A stretch of 64,000 nucleotides of DNA from an uncultured Olsenella sp. (GCA_900314575.1 OMVS01000001.1:1-64000); one strand, 5' to 3'. Shown: positions 1 through 8,326, counted from the first letter of the stretch. Numbers and translations are program-made. The notes: a model not told the origin generated them from the sequence alone.

Positions 1-417
1 CACCTCCGCGTCGGGGAAGACCACGGTGCCGATGTCGCGCCCCTCGGCGACCACGTCGCCCTCGCCGGCGAGGGCGCGCTGGCGCTCGACCATGAGGGCG
101 CGGACGGCGGGCACGGCGGAGACAATCGAGACGCTCCGGTCGACCTCCGGGGTCCTGATCTGGGCCGTGACGTCCTCGCCGTCGAGGAGCACGCGCTGGG
201 ACCCGTCCTTCTCGCGCACGAAGCGGACGTCGGACCTCGCCGCCGTGTCTGCGACGGCGGCGGCGTCCGAGGGGTCCACGCCGTCGCGCAGGCAGGCCCA
301 GGTGACCGAGCGGTACATCGCCCCGGTGTCCAGGTAGGTCATGCCGCAGCGCTCCGCGAGGGCGCGCGCTATGGTCGACTTGCCCGAGCCGGCCGGCCCA
401 TCAATTGCGATCTTCAT
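1..417 (-). CDS. cmk: cytidylate kinase, 3' end cut by window edge
   Basis: The first 139 residues of (d)CMP kinase, which phosphorylates CMP/dCMP with ATP in pyrimidine nucleotide synthesis. The protein opens MKIAIDGPAGSGKSTIARAL, a typical N-terminal P-loop of this family, followed by YLDTGAMYRS and GRDIGTVVFPDAEV, both Cmk hallmarks. The C-terminal part lies beyond the window. The ATG is embedded in the last 17 bases of the upstream histidine-phosphatase gene, so translation is probably coupled. It is the last visible gene of a scpA-scpB-rluB-phosphatase-cmk run; scpAB-rluB-cmk order is common in Gram-positive bacteria. Confidence 0.95.
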   Translation of the reverse strand, partial: MKIAIDGPAGSGKSTIARALAERCGMTYLDTGAMYRSVTWACLRDGVDPSDAAAVADTAARSDVRFVREKDGSQRVLLDGEDVTAQIRTPEVDRSVSIVSAVPAVRALMVERQRALAGEGDVVAEGRDIGTVVFPDAEV

Positions 418-1066
418 GCTCAATCACCCCGGAGATGGTCTGTGTCGTGTCGTTGCCCATGAGGGAGGGGTCCTTGGCGCGCGCCACCACCTCGCGCGGG
501 GCGAGGCCGAGGGCGGCGAGGCGGAAGGTGGTGCCGTCGCAGGTCAGGACCTGCGACGAGACATTGGAGATCGAGACGTTCCAGAAGGTCTCGAGCGGCG
601 TGTCGAAGACGGCGCCGAGAAGGCCCCTCGTGAGTCCGCCGTGCGTCACGCAGGCCGTCCTGCCCTCAAGGGGGAGAAGCTCCGCGAGGAGCGCCTTGGC
701 GCGCGCCCTGAGGTGCTCGAAGTCCTCCGCGCCGGGCGCCGCGATGGAGCGGCCGCGCTCGTCGAGGTGCCACGGGAAGGGGTAGCCGAGCTCGGCGACC
801 TCGTCGTAGGGGACGTTCTGGACGGAGCCGAACTCGAGCTCCACGAGGTTCTCGTGCACCTCGAAGGGGACGTGGAGGCGCTCGGCGGCGGCCTCGGCTA
901 TGGTCGTGCATCGCGACAACGGCGACGACCAGACGCGGTCGGGCCCCCAGGCGCAGACGGCCTCGATGGCCTCGAGGCGCTCGCGCTCCCCCCTCTCCGT
1001 GAGCTCGACGTCCTCGCGCCCCGAGAGGAAGCGGCGGGTGTTCGCCACCGTCTCCGGGTGCCTCAT
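401..1066 (-). CDS. histidine phosphatase family protein (phosphoglycerate mutase-like)
   Basis: A 221-residue cytosolic protein with the RHP/RHG-type active site right at the N terminus (MRHPETVANTRR), an arginine-bearing SSPLSRC segment, an acidic LVELEFGSVQ segment and a second catalytic histidine in VTHGGLTRGLL. These are the parts of the acid-phosphatase/phosphoglycerate-mutase fold that forms a phosphohistidine. The substrate cannot be told from sequence. The ATG at 1066 is chosen because AGGA lies 8 bases upstream and the open frame before it belongs to the intergenic region. It starts 29 bases after rluB and its 3' end overlaps cmk by 17 bases. Confidence 0.85.
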   Translation of the reverse strand: MRHPETVANTRRFLSGREDVELTERGERERLEAIEAVCAWGPDRVWSSPLSRCTTIAEAAAERLHVPFEVHENLVELEFGSVQNVPYDEVAELGYPFPWHLDERGRSIAAPGAEDFEHLRARAKALLAELLPLEGRTACVTHGGLTRGLLGAVFDTPLETFWNVSISNVSSQVLTCDGTTFRLAALGLAPREVVARAKDPSLMGNDTTQTISGVIEHEDRN

Positions 1067-1095
1067 GACCAGTATCCTGTGACGTGCTGCCAAGC

Positions 1096-1962
1096 CTAGT
1101 CCTCCCTCTCGCCCTTGCGCGCGCCGGCGCCCGCGCCGGCCTCCCTGGCCTCGCCGACGACGCGCCCGATCGCCGCGACCTCGCCGTCCGTGAGGAGGCG
1201 CCAGCGGCCCTCGGCGACCCCCGTGAGCCTGAGCGGGCCGAACTCGTCGCGGTGCAGGCGCAGCACCTTGTGGCCGATGGCGCCGAACATGCGCTTGACC
1301 TGGTGCTTCCTGCCCTCCTGGATCCTTATCCCCACGACGCTCACGTCGCCGCGCGCCCCCTCCGGGGCCACCGCGCCGAAGAGCGCGTCGCCAGGGCCGA
1401 TGACCTCCGCCTCCGCGGGCTGCGCCATGCCGTCGCGCAGGCGGATCCCGTGGCGGAGTCGGTCGAGCTGGGCGGCCGTGGGCCTGCCCTCCACGAGCGC
1501 CACGTAGTGCTTGGAGACGTGGTGCGAGGGGTGCAGGAGCTGGTGGGCCGCCTCGCCGTCCGTCGTGAAGAGCAGAAGGCCCGTGGTGTCCCTGTCGAGC
1601 CTGCCGACCGCGAAGAGCCCCGGGTAGCGCCCGCAGGGGACGAGGTCCGCCACGCACGGGCGCCCCTGCGGGTCGCTCATGGTGGTCACGTAGCCCGCGG
1701 GCTTGTTGAGCATGAGGTAGGTGGGGCCGTCCGCGATCCGGAACTCGACCCCGTCGACGGTCACGCGGTCGCGCAGCGGGTCCACCTTGCTGCCCAGCTC
1801 GCGGACCACCTCGCCGTTGACGCGGACCCTGCCCGCCGTCATGAGGTTCTCCGATCCCCTCCTGCTCGCGGCCCCCGCCCGGGCGAGGAACTTCTGGAGC
1901 CTCATGGGCACGATGCGCCCGGAGCCCTCCTGCACGGGACCCGCCTCCCCCATCTCGTCCAT
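1096..1962 (-). CDS. rluB: 23S rRNA pseudouridine synthase, RluB/RsuA family
   Basis: An S4 RNA-binding domain (MRLQKFLARAGAASRRGSE, from residue 20) followed by the pseudouridine synthase domain with the catalytic aspartate in GRLDRDTTGLLL. It isomerises a uridine in 23S rRNA (RluB) or a related site. Its position directly after scpB supports RluB. The start is uncertain: ATG at 1962 sits 1 base after the scpB stop, while ATG at 1905 would give the more usual N terminus beginning at the S4 domain. GAGG-like sites are upstream of both. Length 288 (or 269) residues fits the family. Confidence 0.92.
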   Translation of the reverse strand: MDEMGEAGPVQEGSGRIVPMRLQKFLARAGAASRRGSENLMTAGRVRVNGEVVRELGSKVDPLRDRVTVDGVEFRIADGPTYLMLNKPAGYVTTMSDPQGRPCVADLVPCGRYPGLFAVGRLDRDTTGLLLFTTDGEAAHQLLHPSHHVSKHYVALVEGRPTAAQLDRLRHGIRLRDGMAQPAEAEVIGPGDALFGAVAPEGARGDVSVVGIRIQEGRKHQVKRMFGAIGHKVLRLHRDEFGPLRLTGVAEGRWRLLTDGEVAAIGRVVGEAREAGAGAGARKGERED

Positions 1963-1963
1963 C

Positions 1964-2653
1964 CTACTCCACGTCCCCCTCCGGCCCGTCCTCCGGGCCC
2001 TCAGCCTCGCCGTCCTCGAAGAGTTCCTTCTCCTCCTCGATCTCGTCCGCCGCGTCCTCGAGCGTCGACTCCACGTGCGCCCCGGAGAGCCGCTCGCGGA
2101 TGAAGCGCCTCGACTGCTCGTCGGGCGCGAAGTCCTCGAGGGGCGGCAGGTCCTTGAGCGACCTCAGGCCGAAGTGCTCGAGGAAGGCGCGGGTCGTGCC
2201 GAAGAGCGCGGCCTGGCGGTCGTCCTTGCCGACCTCGCGGACCAGCCCCTTCTGGCGCAGGGACCCGATGACGCCGTCCGAGTTGACGCCGCGGACCTCG
2301 CGCACCCCCTCGCGCGAGACCGGCTGGTGGTAGGCGATGACGGCGAGCGTCTCGAGGGCGGCCTGGGAGAGCGTGTGCTTGTCCCACGACAGGACGTAGC
2401 CCTCCACCTGCTCGTGGAAGGCCGGGTGCGTGCACAGCCGCCAGCCTCCCGCGAGCTCCCTCAGCTGGAAGCCGCGGTTGGCGCGGGCGTACTCCTCCGA
2501 GAGCGCCCTCAGGACGTCCTCCACCTCCGCCGGCGCCAGCCCGAGCGCGCGGGCGAGCTCCTGCGCAGAGACGGCGTCCGTCGACACGAGGAGCAGGGCC
2601 TCGACGGCCGGGGCCATCGAGTCGGGCTCGAGCTGCTGGAGCTGCTGCATCAC
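1964..2653 (-). CDS. scpB: segregation and condensation protein B
   Basis: A 229-residue ScpB, the winged-helix kleisin partner that joins ScpA and Smc in the chromosome-condensing complex. The segment TLSQAALETLAVIAYHQPVSR and the following RGVNSDGVIGSLRQKGLV, GTTRAFLEHFGL are the conserved core of ScpB. The last ~30 residues are strongly acidic. It overlaps scpA by 4 bases (ATGA), so the two are translationally coupled, as expected for subunits of one complex. Confidence 0.95.
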   Translation of the reverse strand: MMQQLQQLEPDSMAPAVEALLLVSTDAVSAQELARALGLAPAEVEDVLRALSEEYARANRGFQLRELAGGWRLCTHPAFHEQVEGYVLSWDKHTLSQAALETLAVIAYHQPVSREGVREVRGVNSDGVIGSLRQKGLVREVGKDDRQAALFGTTRAFLEHFGLRSLKDLPPLEDFAPDEQSRRFIRERLSGAHVESTLEDAADEIEEEKELFEDGEAEGPEDGPEGDVE

Positions 2654-3468
2654 AGGTCATCCTCTCCGATGCTGGTAAGGTCCTCCTCGTCGAGCTCGAA
2701 GGCCGGCGCCCCCTCGACGCGGTCGATCCTGATGTCCCCGAAGACCTCGTCCTGGGTCACCCTGACCGAGCCGCGCTTGAAGAGCTCGAGCATGGCGAGG
2801 AAGGTCGCGACCACGACCTCCGGCCTCGTGTCGCCGTCTATGAGCTCCCGGAACGTGACCGAGCCGCGGCTGCGCGTGACGCGGTCGACGGAGGCCACGG
2901 TCAGGATGACCGGCAGGCGGTGCGGGGCGATGTGCTCGTCCTCCAGCAGGAAGCGGCCCCTCCTCGAGTCGAGGTCGGCGCAGATGACGGCGAGGCTGCG
3001 TAGGGTCACGCCCTCGAGGTAGTCGGGCATGAGGCCCAGGAACTCAGGGTCGGGCCCGGCCGTGCGCGGCACCATGAGCGACTCGACGAGCTCGCGGCTC
3101 GCGAGGGCCGCGGCCGCCCCCCTGAACTGCTTGTAGGTGACGAGGCGCCCGACCAGGGCCTCGCGGGCCTCGTCGGGGCTCATGCCCGCGAACTCGTCGC
3201 CGAGCTCGTCCTCGTCGTCGGAGACCAGGCGCACGCCCTCGTCGGGGACGAGCGAGGCGGCCTTCATGTCGAGCAGCGTCGAGGCGACGAGCACGAAGTC
3301 GCTCGCCACGTCCAGGTCGAGCTCGCCCATGCGCTCGACCTCGGCGAGGTACTGGTCGGCCACCTCCGAGATGGAGATGGAGCCGATGGCTACCTTCTGC
3401 CTGCTCACCAGGGAGAGCAGGAGGTCGAAGGGGCCCGAGAAGACCTGTGTGCGGACGCGGTAGGACAT
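2650..3468 (-). CDS. scpA: segregation and condensation protein A
   Basis: A 272-residue kleisin ScpA. The N terminus (FSGPFDLLLSLVSRQKVAI, then ISEVADQYL) is the diagnostic Smc-head-contacting region, the middle is acidic, and the C terminus carries a winged-helix segment (VVATFLAMLELFKRGSVRVTQDEVFGDI). With ScpB and Smc it compacts and segregates the chromosome. It follows the M50 protease gene by 10 bases and overlaps scpB. Confidence 0.95.
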   Translation of the reverse strand: MSYRVRTQVFSGPFDLLLSLVSRQKVAIGSISISEVADQYLAEVERMGELDLDVASDFVLVASTLLDMKAASLVPDEGVRLVSDDEDELGDEFAGMSPDEAREALVGRLVTYKQFRGAAAALASRELVESLMVPRTAGPDPEFLGLMPDYLEGVTLRSLAVICADLDSRRGRFLLEDEHIAPHRLPVILTVASVDRVTRSRGSVTFRELIDGDTRPEVVVATFLAMLELFKRGSVRVTQDEVFGDIRIDRVEGAPAFELDEEDLTSIGEDDL

Positions 3469-3478
3469 GGGCTCCCAC

Positions 3479-4165
3479 CTAGGCGAGCAGGAGCTCGAGG
3501 AGGTTCCCCGCCGTCGCGTCGAGGTAGAGGCTCAGGGGGTCGAAGTGCACGACCATGGGGACGAGGTAGAGCACGGCGACGAGGATCGGGAGGCTGTACG
3601 ACTGGATGTGGTAGTAGCGCTCGCGCGCGCGTCCGTGCAGCAGCGGCATGACGAGCTTCGAGCCATCGAGCGGCGGGAGCGGGATCAGGTTGAAGAACAT
3701 GAGGACGAGGTTGACGTAGACGTAGAGGGCGAGCGCCCTCAGCGCCCAGAAGGAGGCGCCGCCGACGGCCAGGGAGCCCCCGTCGGCGAGCAGGCAGGAT
3801 AGGACGAGCTGGTAGACGGCCGCCCCCGCGAGCGCCTGCAGGAGGTTTGACGCGGGGCCGGCGAGGGCGACGAGGACCTCGTCGGTGCGCGGGTTGCGCA
3901 GGTTGTTGGGGTTGTAGGGGACGGGCTTGGCGTAGGCGAAGACGGGCCAGCCCGCGACGGCCATCAAGAGCGGCAGCACGACGGAGCCGAACGGGTCCAG
4001 GTGCCTGGCCGGGTTGAGGGTGAGCCTGCCTGCCCGCTTGGCGGTCGCGTCGCCAAGCCTGTAGGCGACCCAGCCGTGCGCGACCTCGTGCACCATGGCC
4101 GAGAAGATCACGAGCGCGAGGGAGAGCGCCAGGTTCAGGATGTCGAGTGCGCTGTATCCGAGCAC
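3479..4165 (-). CDS. site-2 protease family protein (M50, short form)
   Basis: A 228-residue polytopic membrane metalloprotease. The zinc motif HEVAH is at residues 26-30 inside the first hydrophobic segment, NPARHLDPFG follows, and the third zinc ligand motif PLPPLDGSK lies in a later membrane segment. There is no PDZ domain, so it belongs to the short SREBP-protease-like class usually found beside scpA in Gram-positive bacteria. A GTG at 4165, preceded by GGGGG and GAGGAG, is taken as the start because the open frame upstream overlaps the previous gene and has no membrane-protein character. The substrate is unknown. Confidence 0.88.
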   Translation of the reverse strand: MLGYSALDILNLALSLALVIFSAMVHEVAHGWVAYRLGDATAKRAGRLTLNPARHLDPFGSVVLPLLMAVAGWPVFAYAKPVPYNPNNLRNPRTDEVLVALAGPASNLLQALAGAAVYQLVLSCLLADGGSLAVGGASFWALRALALYVYVNLVLMFFNLIPLPPLDGSKLVMPLLHGRARERYYHIQSYSLPILVAVLYLVPMVVHFDPLSLYLDATAGNLLELLLA

Positions 4166-4173
4166 GTATCCCC

Positions 4174-4749
4174 CTATCTCCTCAGCGAGCCGCGGACGCG
4201 GCACAGGAGCCAGTCGGCGACGAAGAGGGCGAGCGCGGAGAGGGCGAAGTCCCCGCGGAAGGCACCCCCGAAGGGCGTGTTGATGACGTAGAGGCCCGAC
4301 ACCCGGGCCGGGAGCGCGGAGGCCAGGGCGGCCGTGAGGTTGAAGAGGGCCGTCCTGGAGCTGAGGTTGGAGAAGCAGTCGAGGACCGCGACGACGCTCA
4401 GCGTGATGGCGGCGAGCCGGCACGCCCAGGCGAGAAGGGCGAGGAGGCCCCGGGCCGGCAGGTGGCGCCGGCGGCGGGCGGGCGACGCGGCGCCGGGGTC
4501 CTCTCCATAGCGGTACTGCGCGGGGGACGGAACGGCGTCGACGCGAACCGGCTCCGGCTCGGGAGCGTACGCGCGACCCGAGGCGGCGCCCACGGGGATG
4601 TTGGGCAGGGTGTCGTCGAGGTCGCGGGCGAGGCGCGTCGTCGGGGGCTGCGCCCCCATCACGCGGGTGCGCCCGGCCGCCTGGGCGACGGTCGCGCTCG
4701 TGCCGGGGTCGTCCGGCGCGGCTGCCCCGTCCCTGAAGTGGCTCGCCAT
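4174..4749 (-). CDS. hypothetical membrane protein
   Basis: A 191-residue protein I do not recognise. The first ~95 residues are polar and proline/alanine-rich (likely disordered and cytosolic). They are followed by an arginine-rich stop-transfer patch and two or three hydrophobic segments (around residues 102-127, 134-150 and 166-182), ending in RVRGSLRR. The ATG overlaps the stop of the ABC-F gene (ATGA) and its stop is 8 bases before the M50 protease, so it is part of that operon. The cysteine and aromatic residues show no enzyme motif. Confidence 0.75.
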   Translation of the reverse strand: MASHFRDGAAAPDDPGTSATVAQAAGRTRVMGAQPPTTRLARDLDDTLPNIPVGAASGRAYAPEPEPVRVDAVPSPAQYRYGEDPGAASPARRRRHLPARGLLALLAWACRLAAITLSVVAVLDCFSNLSSRTALFNLTAALASALPARVSGLYVINTPFGGAFRGDFALSALALFVADWLLCRVRGSLRR

Positions 4750-6743
4750 CAGACGCCCGCCTCGATCTTCTCGGTGAGCTCCAGCCACTCCTCCTCGAGC
4801 CTGGGGATCTTCTTCGAGAGGGACTCGTACTCCTTCATGGCCTTGTCGAACCTCGCCGAGTCGTTGTAGAGCTCCTCGGAGGCCATGAGGCCCATGAGCT
4901 CCTCGTAGCGGGCGTGCGCGGGCCCGAGCGCGCCCTCGACCTCCTTGAGGCGCCTGCGCTCCGCCTTGAGCGCGCGGTTGGCGGCGTTCCTCGCGTCCGC
5001 CTCGGCGCGGCGCTGCTCGCGCGTCTTGACGTTCCTGCCCTTGGGGCGAGCGTCCTCCGGCCTCGCCTGCGCGGCGGCCGGCGTGGCCTGGGCCGGCGCC
5101 TCGGCTCCCGCCGAGCGCGCCTCGAGCTCGGCGCGCTTGAACTCGTAGTAGTCGTAGTCCCCGTCGTAGAGCGTCACCTTGTGGTCGCGCACGTCGACCA
5201 CCTTGTTGGCAACCGCGCGCACGAGGTGCTCGTCGTGGCTGATGAGGACGATGGTCCCCGGGAACTCGACGAGCGCTCGCTCGAGCACGTCGACCGAGTC
5301 GATGTCGAGGTGGTTGGTGGGCTCGTCGAGGCACAGCAGCGGATCGGGGGCGACGAGCATCTTCGCCAGGGCGAGGCGGGCCTTCTCGCCGCCGGAGAGG
5401 ACGTCGACGAGCTTGTTGACGTCGTCGCCGTGGAAGAGGAAGGCGCCGAGGAGGCGCCGCTCCTCCGAGCTCGTCCAGCCGGGGGCCGCCGCGTCCATCT
5501 CCTGCATCACCGTGTTGGAGGCGGTGAGCTCCTCGAGCTGGTGCTGGGCGTAGTAGGCCTGCGTCACGTTCTGGCCGAGCGTGACGGTGCCGGAGGTCGG
5601 CTCCTCGTGGCCGTTGATGAGCTTCATGAGGGTCGACTTGCCCGCGCCGTTGGGACCCACGAGGGCGACGTGGTCGCCACGGTAGAGCGTGAGGGAGACG
5701 TCGTCGTAGACGTCGTTGTCGCCGTAGTGCTTGGAGACGTCCTCGACGCTGACCACCATGTCGCCCGTGCGCGGGGGCGCCGGGAAGGAGAAGTGCACCC
5801 GCTTGGACTGCTCCGGCAGGACGACGAGCTCCTCCTTGATCTTCTCGAGCTTCCGCACGCGCTCCTGGACCTGCTTGGCCTTCGTGGGCTTGTAGCGGAA
5901 GCGCTCGATGAAGGTCTCTATGTGCTGGATGTCCTTCTCCTGCTTAGCGCGCTTGGCGCGGAGCTGCTCCAGGTTGTCCTCGCGCTGGCTGAGGTAGCTC
6001 GAGTAGTTGCCGGTGTAGGTCATGAGGCGCTTGTTCTCGAGCGAGGCGATGTGGCTCACGCAGGCGTCCATGAAGGCGCGGTCGTGGCTCACGAGCAGGA
6101 CCGCCCCGTCGTAGGAGGCGAGGAACGACTCGAGCCACTTGACGCTCTCGAGGTCGAGGTGGTTCGTCGGCTCGTCGAGCAGGAGGAGGTCGGGGTGGCG
6201 CAGCAGGAGCTTGGAGAGCGAGATGCGCATCTGCCAGCCGCCCGAGAACTCCTTGGCGGGCTTGTCGAAGTCCTCGGTCGGGAAGCCGAGGCCGGCGAGG
6301 ATCTGCTTGGCGCGCGCCTCGACCTCGTAGCCGCCCAGGCGCTCGAAGCGGTCCTGCGTGGAGCCGTAGCTCTCGAGCAGGCGCTGGTACTCAGGGCTGT
6401 CGATGTCCGCCGCTGGGTCCGAGATCCTCTCCTCCATCTCGCGGATGCGCGCCTGGAGGCGCTTGACCTCGGTCGCGGAGTCCACGACCTCGGCCAGGGC
6501 GGTCTTGTCGCCCGCGAGCTTGGTCTCCTGCTCGAGGTAGCCGACGGTCGTGTCCTTGGCGAACGAGACCGTGCCCTCGTCCGGCGACTCCTTGCCCATG
6601 ATGATCTTGAGCAGGGTCGTCTTGCCTGCGCCGTTGGGGCCCACGAGGCCCCAGCGCTCGCCGGCGTTGAGCTGAAGCGTAGCGGCCGCGTACAGGACGC
6701 GGCCGCCAAAGGACTTGGTGATCTTGTCTGCAAGAGCTATCAA
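4749..6743 (-). CDS. ABC-F family ATP-binding protein
   Basis: A 664-residue soluble protein with two ATPase domains and no membrane segments. Walker A GPNGAGKT is at residues 35-42, with SGGWQMR signature and [12 protein letters not shown]; the second domain has [22 protein letters not shown] and [12 protein letters not shown]. The pair is separated by a charged linker of ABC-F type, and the last ~100 residues are a lysine/glutamate-rich coiled coil as in Uup/YdiF. ABC-F proteins act on the ribosome, in translation or antibiotic protection; which one applies here is unknown. The TTG at 6743 is chosen because GGAGG lies 6 bases upstream and it gives the usual [14 protein letters not shown] opening. 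Confidence 0.9.
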   Translation of the reverse strand: MIALADKITKSFGGRVLYAAATLQLNAGERWGLVGPNGAGKTTLLKIIMGKESPDEGTVSFAKDTTVGYLEQETKLAGDKTALAEVVDSATEVKRLQARIREMEERISDPAADIDSPEYQRLLESYGSTQDRFERLGGYEVEARAKQILAGLGFPTEDFDKPAKEFSGGWQMRISLSKLLLRHPDLLLLDEPTNHLDLESVKWLESFLASYDGAVLLVSHDRAFMDACVSHIASLENKRLMTYTGNYSSYLSQREDNLEQLRAKRAKQEKDIQHIETFIERFRYKPTKAKQVQERVRKLEKIKEELVVLPEQSKRVHFSFPAPPRTGDMVVSVEDVSKHYGDNDVYDDVSLTLYRGDHVALVGPNGAGKSTLMKLINGHEEPTSGTVTLGQNVTQAYYAQHQLEELTASNTVMQEMDAAAPGWTSSEERRLLGAFLFHGDDVNKLVDVLSGGEKARLALAKMLVAPDPLLCLDEPTNHLDIDSVDVLERALVEFPGTIVLISHDEHLVRAVANKVVDVRDHKVTLYDGDYDYYEFKRAELEARSAGAEAPAQATPAAAQARPEDARPKGRNVKTREQRRAEADARNAANRALKAERRRLKEVEGALGPAHARYEELMGLMASEELYNDSARFDKAMKEYESLSKKIPRLEEEWLELTEKIEAGV

Positions 6744-6857
6744 GTGCGTCCTCCCGACGCTCTCCTGGCTTACGCACTCAAGGGTACCCCAGGGGCCGCC
6801 GCGCCTGCGTGGCGGCGCGCCTCTGCAAACAAGCACCACGAAGCGACCGGGCGCCCG

Positions 6858-7241
6858 CTACTTCTGCGCGGTCAAGTGTATCGCGAAGCCAGCGATCTCC
6901 TTCTCGAAGTAGACGAGGAAGAGCGAGCCGTCCGGGTTCTTGGCGCAGTGGTCCCAGTCGATCTTGGAGCCGTGCTCGTCAAACCACCTCGCCGCGGCTT
7001 CGACGTCGTTCACGTGGAAGCCGATGTGGCCCCGCTCGCCGCTGCCGTGCCCGGGCTTCATGACCTCGACGAAGTCCCCGGCGAACTCCGAGACCGGGGC
7101 GACGGTCATGTGCTCAAGGCCCAGGAGGTCCGAGAACTCGTCCACGATCCTCATGGTGTCCTCGTCCGCCTCGGCGTTGACGCCGATGTGCGCGATGTAC
7201 ATGCCGAACTTCTCGACCGGGTTCTCGCCCTTCGCGTCCAT
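6858..7241 (-). CDS. VOC (glyoxalase-fold) family protein
   Basis: A 127-residue single-module protein with the two βαβββ halves of the vicinal-oxygen-chelate fold: YIAHIGVNAE opens the first half and RGHIGFHVNDVEAAARWFDE the second, ending LFLVYFEKEIAGFAIHL. The family includes glyoxalases, dioxygenases and antibiotic-binding proteins; nothing in the sequence fixes the substrate. The ATG at 7241 has GGAGG nine bases upstream; an ATG five codons earlier has no ribosome site. It lies between the tRNA-Val terminator and the ABC-F gene on the same strand. Confidence 0.85.
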   Translation of the reverse strand: MDAKGENPVEKFGMYIAHIGVNAEADEDTMRIVDEFSDLLGLEHMTVAPVSEFAGDFVEVMKPGHGSGERGHIGFHVNDVEAAARWFDEHGSKIDWDHCAKNPDGSLFLVYFEKEIAGFAIHLTAQK

Positions 7242-7258
7242 GCTCCACCTCCGCATAG

Positions 7259-7284
7259 CAAAAAGGCCGGAGCGAACTCCGGCC
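7259..7284 (-). terminator. Rho-independent terminator of tRNA-Val
   Basis: On the minus strand an 8-bp GC-rich stem (GGCCGGAG / CTCCGGCC) with a TTCG tetraloop is followed by a run of T. It sits 11 bases after the tRNA-Val 3' end and just before the VOC gene. Confidence 0.9.
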
Positions 7285-7295
7285 CTCTCATCCTA

Positions 7296-7370
7296 TGGTG
7301 GGCGATGCTGGTTTCGAACCAGCGACCTCTTCCGTGTGAAGGAAGCGCTCTACCCCTGAGCTAATCGCCC
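7296..7370 (-). tRNA. tRNA-Val (CAC)
   Basis: A 75-nt cloverleaf with encoded CCA. The acceptor stem GGGCGAT/ATCGCCC, D-stem GCTC/GAGC, anticodon stem CTTCC/GGAAG with loop TTCACAC, and T-stem GCTGG/CCAGC around TTCGAAA all pair. The anticodon is CAC, reading GUG valine codons. Confidence 0.97.
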
Positions 7371-7384
7371 GCAACGCACGGGCT

Positions 7385-7393
7385 ATATTACCA
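7385..7393 (-). promoter_or_regulatory. extended -10 promoter for tRNA-Val
   Basis: On the minus strand TGGTAATAT, an extended -10 element, lies about 15 bases upstream of the tRNA-Val 5' end. No good -35 hexamer is seen at 17 bases, which fits an extended -10 class promoter. This is an inference from pattern and position. Confidence 0.5.
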
Positions 7394-7491
7394 GACTCTC
7401 CCCGCAAGCGCACGAGAATTTTCCCCTGTCCGAGAAATTCCTGTGCCCGGCGCGCCAGCCTGCGGGGCAAGAGGCCCCCTTCGCGTTGGGC

Positions 7492-7887
7492 CTACTTCGC
7501 GAGGTTCCTCCTGTGGAGGGCTCGGGAGAGGCAGAACACGACGAGGGTCACGACGGCGCCCGCGCACATGAGGGCGAGCGCGGGGGCGTGAGCCTGGGCG
7601 GCTGCCGGGCCCACGAGCACGACGACGGCCGCGATCAGGGCGACCTGCACGAGAAGCAGGACTCCCGAGAGCCTCATGAGCCCGCCCGCCTTGTTGGGGA
7701 CGTTTGCGAGCAGCGACCCACGGATCCCGAGGACGAAGGAGACCACGCCGCCCCCGGCCTCGGCGGCGCCGACGGGCGCCTGCTCGCCGAGCGCGGAGAC
7801 CATGAAGATGCCGCAGAACAGGGAGACGAGGCCGTACACGAGACTGATGAGGGTGAATACCTTGATCCGCTTGCTTTCGGGGGACAC
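7492..7887 (-). CDS. small hypothetical membrane protein
   Basis: A 131-residue protein with four predicted membrane helices (about residues 10-33, 39-62, 70-95 and 103-124), flanked by basic residues (SKRIK near the N terminus, RALHRRNLAK at the C terminus). No family is recognised. The GTG at 7887 is chosen because AGGAGG stands 5 bases upstream; an in-frame ATG at 7992 would add 35 residues of low-quality sequence. It stands alone between tRNA genes, so its role cannot be inferred from context. Confidence 0.72.
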   Translation of the reverse strand: MSPESKRIKVFTLISLVYGLVSLFCGIFMVSALGEQAPVGAAEAGGGVVSFVLGIRGSLLANVPNKAGGLMRLSGVLLLVQVALIAAVVVLVGPAAAQAHAPALALMCAGAVVTLVVFCLSRALHRRNLAK

Positions 7888-8020
7888 GAGAACCTCCTGG
7901 GACGAGACTTCGGCCCTTCCGGGCCCGACCAACCTGCAGCTTTGTTCGTACCCACGCGTCGCGCGGGGCAGAGACGGCGCCCGCGCGTCCACGTTCTCTC
8001 CAGTCTAGGCCAACTCACCC

Positions 8021-8049
8021 TTGACCAGACGCGTCGGCAGGAGTAAGGT
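8021..8049 (+). promoter_or_regulatory. promoter for tRNA-Ala
   Basis: TTGACC (8021-8026) and TAAGGT (8044-8049) are spaced by exactly 17 bases, with the tRNA-Ala 5' end 17 bases further on. It matches a housekeeping sigma promoter. Confidence 0.7.
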
Positions 8050-8065
8050 ATCCACCGTTGCGTTT

Positions 8066-8141
8066 GGGGAATTAGCTCAGCTGGGAGAGCGCATGACTGG
8101 CAGTCATGAGGTCAGGGGTTCGAATCCCCTATTCTCCACCA
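8066..8141 (+). tRNA. tRNA-Ala (GGC)
   Basis: A 76-nt cloverleaf with encoded CCA: acceptor GGGGAAT/ATTCTCC (one G-T pair), D-stem GCTC/GAGC, anticodon stem CATGA/TCATG with loop CTGGCAG, T-stem AGGGG/CCCCT around TTCGAAT. The anticodon GGC reads GCC and GCU alanine codons. No G3-U70 check beyond the visible G-T pair at that position, which is the alanine identity element. Confidence 0.97.
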
Positions 8142-8152
8142 GGTAAACTCGG

Positions 8153-8178
8153 CTCCGCACTCCGGTGCGGAGTTTTTT
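8153..8178 (+). terminator. Rho-independent terminator of tRNA-Ala
   Basis: An 8-bp stem (CTCCGCAC / GTGCGGAG) with a TCCG loop followed by six T, 11 bases after the tRNA-Ala CCA end. Confidence 0.92.
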
Positions 8179-8242
8179 ATACCGCCTTAGCCCCGGCGCC
8201 GCCGTTGCACAGGGCACGATGCGGTAGAGTAGGCAGTGCACC

Positions 8243-8318
8243 GGGCCCTTGGCGCAACGGTTAGCGCAGGGGACTCATAATCCCTGGGTTGGGGGTTCGA
8301 ATCCCTCAGGGCCCACCA
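8243..8318 (+). tRNA. tRNA with CAU anticodon, probably tRNA-Ile2
   Basis: A 76-nt cloverleaf with encoded CCA: acceptor GGGCCCT/AGGGCCC, D-stem GCGC/GCGC, anticodon stem GGGGA/TCCCT with loop CTCATAA, T-stem GGGGG/CCCTC around TTCGAAT. CAU is shared by Met tRNAs and by Ile2 (lysidine-modified at C34 by TilS). The acceptor stem GGGCCCT with C4-G69 and C5-G68 resembles bacterial Ile2 (E. coli ileX GGCCCCT) more than elongator Met (GGCGGGG), so Ile2 is favoured. It is not an initiator: position 1 pairs with C72 and the three-GC anticodon stem signature is absent. Confidence 0.9.
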
Positions 8319-8326
8319 AAAGGAAT

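Noticed and set aside
3479-4165. Second RseP paralogue
   Set aside because: The 3.5-kb protease lacks a PDZ domain and is only 228 residues; it belongs to the short M50 class, while rseP is at 14.5 kb.
4914-7364. Long plus-strand open frame across the ABC-F gene and tRNA-Val
   Set aside because: It crosses a tRNA gene and a terminator, and its translation is a low-complexity leucine/valine/glutamate/arginine mirror of the ABC-F gene.
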